Source of the DNA: Lactobacillus huangpiensis
Lineage (GTDB): Bacteria > Bacillota > Bacilli > Lactobacillales > Lactobacillaceae
Length of the DNA stretch: 64,000 bases
Direction: 5' to 3'
NCBI RefSeq assembly: GCF_019972815.1
Contig: NZ_BPPA01000008.1
Span: 1 to 64,000 of the forward strand
The notes under the pieces were generated by a model, which saw only the letters and a program-made list of their open reading frames with translations, was not told where the DNA came from and made no database searches. This document shows, in pieces, positions 57,224 through 64,000 of this stretch (its first letter is position 1; each line of letters opens with the position of its first letter). Both the position numbers and the translations under genes were made by a program.

Positions 57224-58504
57224 TTAGCCTCCAAATAGCCAGCGCCAAAACCTTACAAAAATGTTTACTCTATTAGTTGATTCTAAAGCATGGGCGGGCA
57301 ACAATAATCCATTAGGGCTTTGCAGTGAAATAATTTTGTTTTTGCCAATCTTAAAGTAATAAGCGTTGATTTTTTGCCCTTTTTCTACTGGAGCTTCAAC
57401 AGTTTTGGATGTTAGACCCACCTGAAATTTAAAGCCATTTCGTGGTATCCAGATCAATGCTTTATTTTTGATACCAATATTTATCTGCCTGGCTTGTCCA
57501 TTGTGAACTGCCATATTAGTGTGACCAATAATTACTTCATTACGCTGAAAAACTAAGGGCTCGTATTTTTGATAAACATAATTGAGCAGTTTAGCTGTTT
57601 GAATAAAACGGGCAGGATCAGTGTTAGTAACATGTTTCGCTCCCATTATCACAGTAATTATTCGCCCTCCACGATAAGGTGCAGTGGCAATGAAACAAGC
57701 ACCTGCAGCGTCAGTAGTTCCTGTTTTCAAACCATCGATTTTTAGATTTTTATGATATTGCGGCATCCCTTTTAACATCCAGTTAAAATTGCTCATTGGC
57801 GTTGCCATATTTTGGTCAATAAAGTCCATTTTAGCAATTTTAGTAGTCTTAAGTACTTCAGGATAATCCTGTATTAATTTCTGGCCTACAATAGCCATAT
57901 CCTTGGCAGACAACATGTTCTCATCATTTTTACCTGCACCAGGATAAGCATCATTACCAACGCTTTTGTTGGGCAATCCGCAGGTTGTATAAATACGAGC
58001 ATCTTTAATGCCCCATTTTTGCAACTGCTGTCTCATTTGCTTAACGAACGCAACCTGAGAACCACTAATTGCTTCTGCTAACATCATTGCGGCTCCGTTG
58101 GCGGATTCAATTAAAGTTGCTTGATACAATTGTCTAATCGTATACGTGTGCTTCATACGCAAGGGAACGTTTGAATACTCTCTGTTACTGGCAACGGCAA
58201 AAATTTGCCGAGTAGGCGTAACCTTAGTGTTCCAATTGATTTTTTCCTGATCAATTGCCTTTAGGGTTAAATATGCGGTTACCAGTTTTGTCATTGAAGC
58301 TATGGGCAATGGCTGATTAATATTTTTGCCATACAATAATTGGCCAGTCTTACTATCAATTGCTATTGCTGCTTTAGCATCGATAGCTACTTTATCTTGA
58401 TCAAAATTATCAGGCAATTTTGAAGCAGCATTCACGTCAACTGGAAGTGCCAGTAATAAAAAGCTGATAAAAAATAGAATGATGGTTTTTGCTTTCTTTT
58501 TCAA
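57224..58504 (-). CDS. dacA: D-alanyl-D-alanine carboxypeptidase (PBP5/DacA-like)
   Basis: This 426-aa low-molecular-mass PBP trims terminal D-Ala from peptidoglycan pentapeptides. The signal peptide is at about 1-25 (FFISFLLLALPVDVNAAS). Catalytic motifs are PIASMTKLVTAYL (SxxK), LIESANGAAMML (SxN) and KIDGLKTGTTDAAG (KTG). A beta-rich C-terminal domain and an amphipathic end RFWRWLFGG would anchor it to the membrane. It reads through into nnrD. The start follows an upstream AGGGAGAA ribosome binding site. Confidence 0.93.
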   Translation of the reverse strand: MKKKAKTIILFFISFLLLALPVDVNAASKLPDNFDQDKVAIDAKAAIAIDSKTGQLLYGKNINQPLPIASMTKLVTAYLTLKAIDQEKINWNTKVTPTRQIFAVASNREYSNVPLRMKHTYTIRQLYQATLIESANGAAMMLAEAISGSQVAFVKQMRQQLQKWGIKDARIYTTCGLPNKSVGNDAYPGAGKNDENMLSAKDMAIVGQKLIQDYPEVLKTTKIAKMDFIDQNMATPMSNFNWMLKGMPQYHKNLKIDGLKTGTTDAAGACFIATAPYRGGRIITVIMGAKHVTNTDPARFIQTAKLLNYVYQKYEPLVFQRNEVIIGHTNMAVHNGQARQINIGIKNKALIWIPRNGFKFQVGLTSKTVEAPVEKGQKINAYYFKIGKNKIISLQSPNGLLLPAHALESTNRVNIFVRFWRWLFGG

Positions 58505-58553
58505 GTATGATTCTCCCTTCCCTGATATTTTTTGGATTATTTTACGTTTTATG

Positions 58554-58582
58554 CTTACATTTTACCAAATTTTTGGTATGAT
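58554..58582 (+). promoter_or_regulatory. Candidate promoter of tRNA-Leu
   Basis: CTTACA (58554-58559) and TATGAT (58577-58582) are 17 bases apart, giving a start about 17 bases before the tRNA. The overlapping inverted repeat ACCAAA...TTTGGT at 58564-58577 also lies in the divergent dacA promoter zone. Confidence 0.5.
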
Positions 58583-58605
58583 TATTACTGTGCTAAAAAT
58601 AATAA

Positions 58606-58689
58606 GCCCCGATGGCGGAATTGGCAGACGCGCAGCGTTCAGGTCGCTGTTTAGGTAACTAAGTGAAAGTTCGAATCTTTTTCGGGGCA
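58606..58689 (+). tRNA. tRNA-Leu (anticodon CAG)
   Basis: The acceptor stem GCCCCGA pairs with TCGGGGC and the discriminator is A. The anticodon stem CAGCG/CGCTG holds the loop TTCAGGT, giving anticodon CAG, which reads CUG. A long variable arm (about 14 bases) identifies a class II Leu tRNA. The T loop TTCGAAT is typical. CCA is not encoded. The gene is single and followed by a terminator at 58705. Confidence 0.95.
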
Positions 58690-58704
58690 TCATATTAAGA
58701 TAGT

Positions 58705-58742
58705 AAGAGCTAGTCCATTAAGGATCTAGCTCTTTTGTTTTT
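58705..58742 (+). terminator. Terminator of tRNA-Leu
   Basis: The perfect stem AAGAGCTAGTCC/GGATCTAGCTCTT (58705-58734) is followed by TTGTTTTTATTATTTT. It directly follows the tRNA. The next ~270 bases to the PspC gene hold no gene, only a small 6-bp palindrome at 58806-58820. Confidence 0.9.
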
Positions 58743-59014
58743 ATTATTTTTCCCCGTTTCTAGCGTATTATTTAGAACTTGCTAATTGACAGTCACAGTA
58801 GTTACTTGAAGCAACTTCAATTTAACTAAAAATAAGCAAAAATTAAATGCTTATATTAGTATAAAAATTGCTATTCCTGTAAACAGCATCAATGGTATTT
58901 CGCAAGTGATTTTTCAAAAACTTAGACTTGGCTACTTTTATTTTTAAAAATATGTTTTCAATTGTACTTAAATGATTTTTTTGTATTAAAATTATAGTAA
59001 AAGGAGGTATTGTC

Positions 59015-59239
59015 ATGCAAAAACGTTTAACAAAATCTGAGGATAAGATTGTCTCCGGTGTCTTTGGCGGAGTCGCGGAATACTTTGGCTGGGATAAAGC
59101 ATGGACCAGGATTGGAGGCGGAGCCTTAATATTGTTTTCATTCTTTACAGGATTGCTTTTATATATTATTGCTGCAATTGTTATGCCTGAAAAGGATCAC
59201 GGTAATGACACTCCTGACGGTGAATTTCATAAGTACTAA
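59015..59239 (+). CDS. PspC domain-containing membrane protein
   Basis: This is a 74-aa small protein of the PspC family. An N-terminal charged region (KSEDKIVSGVFGGVAEYFGW) is followed by one hydrophobic segment (GALILFSFFTGLLLYIIAAIVM, about 35-56) and a polar tail. It is associated with envelope stress in Gram-positive bacteria. Here it stands alone, without PspA or LiaR-type partners nearby. AAAGGAGGT precedes the ATG by 7 bases, a strong site that supports this start. Confidence 0.92.
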   Translation: MQKRLTKSEDKIVSGVFGGVAEYFGWDKAWTRIGGGALILFSFFTGLLLYIIAAIVMPEKDHGNDTPDGEFHKY

Positions 59240-59403
59240 ATTCTTAAAAAATAAATTTATTTGTCTTACTCAAAAATTCAAGTTTAATTCAAGTTCGATT
59301 ATATGAAAAATTAGACCTGAATTTATTTTTGTGCAATTTGACCTTTTTCGAATTAAATAATATGATTTATACAATAATTTACTTAAAGAAAGGTTAATAT
59401 ATT

Positions 59404-60507
59404 ATGAGCTTAGACGTTAATATACTCCCATCAGATTACATTGACTTATCTATTGGGGATTTTCGTTCTGGAATAAACAAAAGTATAATTGACAAACTTG
59501 TGAAACGAGTTGAAAAAGAAGGCAACGGATACACTCCAGGTATGGGTCTGCCAAAACTCAGAAAAGAAATTGTGACATATTACAAAGAAAAATATGGCAT
59601 AAAAGATATTGATGTAGATAACATCCAAATCACAGTGTCATGCTTACATGGTGCATTTTTATCCTTAAAGTCAATCATCAAATCTCAAAGTGATGAAATT
59701 ATAGTTATTGCTCCCTTCTTCCCTTCGTACTTAAATTTAATTGCAGGAGTAGGTGCAAAGCCAGTGATAGTCAAATCAGAGGCTCCCGATTTTGCACTAC
59801 CAAAAGACCAAATCAAAAACGCAGTAAACCAAAAAACTAAGGCTATTATCATTAACTATCCTAACAATCCCACAGGCGCAAGTTTATCAGAATCAGACCG
59901 TAACTTCTTGAATAAACTATGTGAGGAAAACAACATTTTTCTAGTTGATGATCATGTTTATAGCGACTATCCGAGCACCTATAAATATCAACCAGTCTCA
60001 ACTGACATTTCTCATCAAATATTAGTCAGCAGTTTTTCAAAGACTTTTGCTATCCCAGGAATACGTCTAGGCTATGTGATTGCTCCTGCCGATATTATTA
60101 AGCAAGACGGTTATTATAATGAGGGGATCACTTTTAGTGCCCCAACTATTAGTCAATTCATTGGTGAAATAATTTTAGAAGAACCAGATCATTATACCCA
60201 TCATATTGAAGAAATTGGACAAAGAGGTAAAAAACTAACTAATTTGCTTTCTACAAGTAAGTATTTTGCTTCCTCAAAGTATCTAGGAGGCCTATATATG
60301 TTTATTAAAATTCCTGATGAAATCAAAGATGTTGATTTGTACTATAAACTCTTAGAAGACCACTTTCATGTAATTGTTGCCAAGGGTAGTGATTTGGAAT
60401 ATTCCGACAGATACTTTAGAATTTCCTTATCTACCGAAAAAGATGCTTTATTTGAAGGTATGCATAAGATTATTGACTGTGTAGACTATACTTTGAATTA
60501 TAAATAA
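59404..60507 (+). CDS. PLP-dependent aminotransferase class I/II
   Basis: This 367-aa fold-type I enzyme contains TVSCLHGAFLSLKSI, IIINYPNNPTGASL, FLVDDHVYSDYPS and the PLP-lysine block SSFSKTFAIPGIRLGYV. It transfers amino groups between amino and keto acids; which ones is unclear (family members include aspartate and aromatic aminotransferases). The N-terminus starts abruptly (MSLDVNILPSDYIDLSIGD), with AAAGG 8 bases before the ATG. It is monocistronic and ends at a strong terminator. Confidence 0.92.
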   Translation: MSLDVNILPSDYIDLSIGDFRSGINKSIIDKLVKRVEKEGNGYTPGMGLPKLRKEIVTYYKEKYGIKDIDVDNIQITVSCLHGAFLSLKSIIKSQSDEIIVIAPFFPSYLNLIAGVGAKPVIVKSEAPDFALPKDQIKNAVNQKTKAIIINYPNNPTGASLSESDRNFLNKLCEENNIFLVDDHVYSDYPSTYKYQPVSTDISHQILVSSFSKTFAIPGIRLGYVIAPADIIKQDGYYNEGITFSAPTISQFIGEIILEEPDHYTHHIEEIGQRGKKLTNLLSTSKYFASSKYLGGLYMFIKIPDEIKDVDLYYKLLEDHFHVIVAKGSDLEYSDRYFRISLSTEKDALFEGMHKIIDCVDYTLNYK

Positions 60508-60567
60508 TTGCATTCTTAAAAAGATTAAGTCAATAAATTAAATATTATATTTCAGTTCAAATTAATA

Positions 60568-60616
60568 AACTCTTTGCTTATAGCGTTTTAGTTCAATTAG
60601 CGAAGAGTTTTTTATT
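60568..60616 (+). terminator. Terminator of the aminotransferase gene
   Basis: AACTCTTTGCT (60568-60578) pairs with AGCGAAGAGTT (60599-60609), one mismatch, and TTTTATTT follows. It lies about 60 bases after the stop codon. Confidence 0.85.
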
Positions 60617-60679
60617 TAACTTTTAAAAGCTAAAAGCTATTATAAGTTCATTAATAAAATTGTTCCAAATATATTTAGC

Positions 60680-60727
60680 CCAAAGAAAAAACTTGATACC
60701 GTTTTTACTACGGTACCAAGTTTTAAA
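60680..60727 (-). terminator. Terminator of the flippase gene
   Basis: On the minus strand AACTTGGTACCGT and ACGGTATCAAGTT form a stem of about 12 bp (60690-60722) followed by TTTTTTCTTTGG. It lies about 15 bases after the flippase stop codon, facing the aminotransferase terminator. Confidence 0.88.
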
Positions 60728-60739
60728 TTACCTTTTCAC

Positions 60740-62383
60740 TTATGCATGAATGTGCAATTTTTCTAATATAGGAATAATTTTATCCCCAAGAATTTTTTGT
60801 GCCAAATCAGACTTAATCGCAGCAAATCCGTAAAATAAGCACCCGACAATAATGGATATAACTACTATAATCAACGACTGCAAACTACTTGCAGGATTCA
60901 AGAACAATTCAAGTCCTTTTTCTACTGCCAAAACAATTAAAAACATGGTTACAGAAAATGCGGTAATTCCAATAAAACGTCTTCTTGTTCTATCCTGGTT
61001 GAAATTATAGCCAACTTTAAGGTGTTTTAAGGCCATAAAGATAATAACGAGCATCCCTAAGTTAGTGGCAATCAGCGGACCAAAAATCTTAAACAAATAG
61101 ATCATTGGATACTGCATTAAAATTTTAATAATTAGTCCTAATACTAAATATTTAATTGCAAGACCATTTTCTGACAGACCTTGTAAAATCGCCATCAATA
61201 CAGTGAATAAACCTAAACTAATTGCTGTAAATGATGAAAGATATAAAACATTTGAACCTAGCTTGTCATACCCATAGAAAATTGTATAAACCGGTGTAGA
61301 AATTGCTGCCATACCAAAAGAGGCTGGAATCATGACAAATAGAAATAAATCTAAAGTGTTGCCTATTTGATTTGAAATCCCGTGAAAGTCATGCTTTGTG
61401 TGTGCTGCGGACAACAAAGGAATTGTTGTCACGGCCATTGCACTGGCAAGAGACACGATAATCATAATCAGCTTATTAGCATTTAGAGCAAATAACGCAT
61501 ACCAAGTTTCAATTGTATTATTGGATGCATTGATCAAACTGGCAATCATTGGATGAAAAGAATACTGATCTACCAGATAAAAAAGCTGTATTCCTGCATC
61601 AATAATAATAAACGGTACTGCCTGAGCAATAATTTCTGCAAAAAGAGCAGATGTTGAAACTTGTATTTCATTATTAGAATTTTCAACTAATTCATTAAGC
61701 TTGTTACGCCTCGAAAGCAAAAACCAGGCTAGAACGGCAATTCCAAAAATTGCTCCGATTGCTGCCGCTAAATTTGATTGTACAACAGCGTCAACAAAGT
61801 TGCCATGTTGCACCTGCATAATTACATAAGCGGTTAACAACATCCAAATAACTCGTGCTAATTGCTCTACAAATTGAGACATGGCTGATGGCATCATATC
61901 CTCATATCCCTGAAAATATCCCCTCATAATGCTTAAAACAGGGATTATCAAGATGGCGTATGACAGACTACGCATGACTTTTACCTGTCTGGGATCAATC
62001 TGCGAACCATTAGAAGCCAAAAAAGGCGAAGCAAAGTACATTATTGCAGCTGAAATGATACCCAAAATTACCATCAAAATCAGACCACGATGAAAAAGCT
62101 TACGTCCTACACCATACTCATTAAGCGCATTATATTTTGCTACCTGTTTCGCAACGGCGCCAGGAATACCTGCTGTAGATATTAAAATAAAAATACTATA
62201 GATATTATAACTTCTAGCAGTTAATGCATTGGCAATGTTGCCATAAGGTGACATCCAATAAAACCATGGAATAATATAGAGTGCTCCTAAAATACGTGAC
62301 GTAATAGAGCCAAAAGTCATCCATGCACTGCCCTTAATGAAGGTATTTTGTGTATTTTTTTCAGATAAATTATTTTCTCTCAT
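60740..62383 (-). CDS. MOP-superfamily polysaccharide/lipid II flippase (MurJ/SpoVB-like)
   Basis: This 547-aa membrane protein of the oligosaccharide flippase group has about 14 hydrophobic segments, for example WMTFGSITSRILGALYIIPW near the start, then PVLSIMRGYFQGYEDMMPSA, the block typical of SpoVB/YtgP. It would flip an undecaprenyl-linked precursor (lipid II or an exopolysaccharide unit) to the outer leaflet. No glycosyltransferase genes are near, so a wall role as YtgP/MurJ analog is more likely than capsule. It is 95 bases after leuS on the opposite side. Confidence 0.87.
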   Translation of the reverse strand: MRENNLSEKNTQNTFIKGSAWMTFGSITSRILGALYIIPWFYWMSPYGNIANALTARSYNIYSIFILISTAGIPGAVAKQVAKYNALNEYGVGRKLFHRGLILMVILGIISAAIMYFASPFLASNGSQIDPRQVKVMRSLSYAILIIPVLSIMRGYFQGYEDMMPSAMSQFVEQLARVIWMLLTAYVIMQVQHGNFVDAVVQSNLAAAIGAIFGIAVLAWFLLSRRNKLNELVENSNNEIQVSTSALFAEIIAQAVPFIIIDAGIQLFYLVDQYSFHPMIASLINASNNTIETWYALFALNANKLIMIIVSLASAMAVTTIPLLSAAHTKHDFHGISNQIGNTLDLFLFVMIPASFGMAAISTPVYTIFYGYDKLGSNVLYLSSFTAISLGLFTVLMAILQGLSENGLAIKYLVLGLIIKILMQYPMIYLFKIFGPLIATNLGMLVIIFMALKHLKVGYNFNQDRTRRRFIGITAFSVTMFLIVLAVEKGLELFLNPASSLQSLIIVVISIIVGCLFYGFAAIKSDLAQKILGDKIIPILEKLHIHA

Positions 62384-62478
62384 TAATATTCCCTAAATCT
62401 AGTTTACTAACTATATTATTGTGAATGAAAAAAGGCAATTAACAACAAATATACTTTGCACTTTAGGAAAAATTAACT

Positions 62479-64000
62479 TTATTTAGCTACAATATTGACA
62501 ATTTTATTCGGTACAACAATGACCTTTTTTACATCTTTGCCTTGCAAAAACTTCTGTACATGTGGTAGAGCCAGTGCCTGCTTCTGAACTTCATCTTTAT
62601 CCAAACCAACAGCTGCTGTAAAATTCCCACGCAGTTTACCATTAACTTGAACCATAATCTCAACCGTTGACTCAACTAATTTAGCCGGATCATAGGTTGG
62701 CCATTTTGCAAACGTAACAGATTCATCATGACCAAATATTTGCCAAATTTCTTCCATCATATGAGGAGCAATTGGTGCTAAAAGCGTAATAAAACCTTCC
62801 GCATATTTTCTTGGAATAGTTTTAGCTTTTTGTGCTGCGTTAATGAAGACCATTAATTGAGAAATTGCGGTGTTGAAATGTAAATTATCGAAGTCCTCTG
62901 TAACTTTCTTAACAGTTTCGTTATAGATTTTATCTAAGGTGCCATCATTTTCAGTCACAATATTTTCTTGAGGAATAGCTTTAAGGTCTAAATCGTTAAC
63001 AAATAAACGCCAAACTCTGTCCAAGAACTTTTTGGTAGAAGCAGGTCCATTATCATCCCAATCAATTGAAGCATCCAGTGGACCCATGAACATTTCGTAC
63101 ATTCTCAGACTGTCTGCACCGTACTCATCGATCACGTCATCTGGGTTAACAACATTGCCTTTTGACTTAGACATTTTATCATGATCTTTAAGAATTAATC
63201 CTTGATTGAATAATTTTTGGAACGGCTCTTCATTTGGAATAACTCCCAGATCATATAAAACCATGTTCCAAAATCTTGCATAGAGCAGGTGTCGTACAGC
63301 ATGTTCTGCACCACCGATATAGAGGTCAACCGGCATCCACTTCTTGAGCAATTCGTAATCAGCTAATTTATTATCATTGTGAGGATCAACAAAACGTAAG
63401 AAGTACCATGATGAACCAGCCCAATTAGGCATAGTATTAGTTTCTCTTTTACCTTTACGACCATTTTTATCAACCACGTTGACCCAGTCTTTAAGATTAA
63501 CTAATGGACTCTCAGGTGTTCCTGACGGCTTGATGTCAGTAGCATGAGGTAAAACGAGTGGTAATTCATCTTCTGGAACCAGCGTTGTTTCTCCATCTTC
63601 CCAGTGAATTACTGGAATTGGCTCACCCCAATAGCGCTGACGACTAAATTCCCAGTCACGTAACTTATAATTAACCTTTTTTTCTCCAGCATGGTGTTCA
63701 GTGAGCCAGGCAACAATTTTCTCTTTAGCTTCTGCATTGTTGAGTCCGTTTAGGAACTCGGAATCTATGTGTGGACCATCACCGGTATAGGCTTCCTGTG
63801 CAATATCTCCACCCTTGATAACGGCCTTAATAGGCAAATTGAATTTCCGGGCGAACTCATAATCACGGGAGTCGTGAGCTGGGACAGCCATTACCGCACC
63901 AGTACCATAACTGCCAAGTACGTAGTCAGCAATCCAGATAGGAATTTCTTCATTATTTACAGGATTAATTGCATAAGCACCTGTAAAGACACCTGTCTTG
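62479..64000 (-). CDS. leuS: Leucine--tRNA ligase (partial, 5' end outside window)
   Basis: Only the C-terminal ~506 codons of this large class I synthetase are present; the frame stays open past 64000. Visible are part of the editing domain (near [22 protein letters not shown]), [39 protein letters not shown], the KMSKS block [16 protein letters not shown], and the C-terminal DALR-type anticodon-binding domain with [11 protein letters not shown] near the end. It ends close before the flippase gene. The expected T-box would lie outside the window. Confidence 0.97.
   Translation of the reverse strand, partial: KTGVFTGAYAINPVNNEEIPIWIADYVLGSYGTGAVMAVPAHDSRDYEFARKFNLPIKAVIKGGDIAQEAYTGDGPHIDSEFLNGLNNAEAKEKIVAWLTEHHAGEKKVNYKLRDWEFSRQRYWGEPIPVIHWEDGETTLVPEDELPLVLPHATDIKPSGTPESPLVNLKDWVNVVDKNGRKGKRETNTMPNWAGSSWYFLRFVDPHNDNKLADYELLKKWMPVDLYIGGAEHAVRHLLYARFWNMVLYDLGVIPNEEPFQKLFNQGLILKDHDKMSKSKGNVVNPDDVIDEYGADSLRMYEMFMGPLDASIDWDDNGPASTKKFLDRVWRLFVNDLDLKAIPQENIVTENDGTLDKIYNETVKKVTEDFDNLHFNTAISQLMVFINAAQKAKTIPRKYAEGFITLLAPIAPHMMEEIWQIFGHDESVTFAKWPTYDPAKLVESTVEIMVQVNGKLRGNFTAAVGLDKDEVQKQALALPHVQKFLQGKDVKKVIVVPNKIVNIVAK

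Noticed and set aside
58806-58820. TTGAAG-CAA-CTTCAA palindrome upstream of the PspC gene as an operator
   Set aside because: Arms of only six bases, about 200 bases from the gene start and no promoter nearby; likely chance.
59271-59300. Direct repeat of TTCAAGTT about 10 bases apart upstream of the aminotransferase
   Set aside because: Only two copies in AT-rich DNA, more than 100 bases before the gene and not over a promoter I can define. No known regulator site.
1-64000. CRISPR arrays, insertion sequences, prophage or integrase genes
   Set aside because: No regularly spaced repeats, transposase motifs, terminal inverted repeats flanking a gene, or phage structural genes were seen on either strand.

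Overview
The window is a chromosomal stretch of a low-GC Gram-positive bacterium. I place it in Lactobacillus sensu stricto (family Lactobacillaceae). The evidence is AT-rich DNA, T-box leaders on aminoacyl-tRNA synthetase genes, a PspC/PrsA/YidC lipoprotein complement, a PrsA-EcsAB-Hit-YhaMNO block in Bacillus-like order, a DnaB/DnaI primosome pair, proline-specific peptidase genes, and a fructose-type PTS. The species is not determined. I see no insertion sequence, prophage, integrase, CRISPR array or rRNA. Nearly everything is core genome; the most accessory-looking parts are a PTS operon at 45.9-50.8 kb and a decayed regulator at 25.2 kb.

Layout. 0-1.1 kb: 5' part of pheS behind a Phe T-box. 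1.1-3.9 kb: HxlR-type regulator, rRNA methyltransferase, and divergent acylphosphatase and YidC. 3.9-6.2 kb: a two-component system. 6.3-11.3 kb: a tightly packed minus-strand operon yqeG-yqeH-nadD-yqeK-rsfS-tmcAL-yceD, joining ribosome biogenesis, NAD synthesis and tRNA modification. 11.3-12.7 kb: infC-rpmI-rplT with an excellent sigma-A promoter, an attenuator leader and an apparent AUU start codon on infC. 12.7-15.7 kb: glutamine-type ABC importer. 15.8-18 kb: thrS with a T-box. 18-24.9 kb: dnaI, dnaB, nrdR, coaE, mutM, polA (replication and repair). 25.1-31 kb: remnant of a DeoR regulator, murC, ytpR, ytpP, trmB, ecsB, ecsA. 30.6-32.4 kb, plus strand: hit, a YtxH-like gene, prsA. 32.4-39.5 kb: yhaM-yhaN-yhaO, a YlbF/YheA-family gene and a class A penicillin-binding protein. 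39.6-45.8 kb: pseudouridine synthase, an oppA-peptidase pair, a serine hydrolase and an esterase-like hydrolase.

45.9-50.8 kb: an inducible carbohydrate operon made of a PRD regulator, two EIIA proteins, EIIB, EIIC and a class II aldolase. A candidate cre site lies in front and a strong terminator behind. The regulator appears to have its C-terminal EIIA domain split off as a separate overlapping gene. 51-53.7 kb: aldo/keto reductase, histidine phosphatase and the housekeeping class II aldolase fba, with a cre-like box upstream of its promoter. 53.7-58.5 kb: argS with a T-box, an L,D-transpeptidase, the ADP-dependent NAD(P)HX dehydratase and a D-Ala-D-Ala carboxypeptidase. 58.6 kb: tRNA-Leu(CAG). 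59-64 kb: a PspC protein, an aminotransferase, a MOP-family flippase and the 3' part of leuS.

The most interesting points are: (1) the yhaM/N/O operon, whose SMC-like ATPase has a predicted transmembrane hairpin exactly where a Rad50/SbcC zinc hook would sit; (2) the split PRD regulator/EIIA in the PTS operon, with an extra hairpin in its leader; (3) the AUU start of infC; (4) the DeoR remnant behind murC; (5) absence of yhbY and yqeM from the yqe cluster. No wholly new system was identified with confidence.
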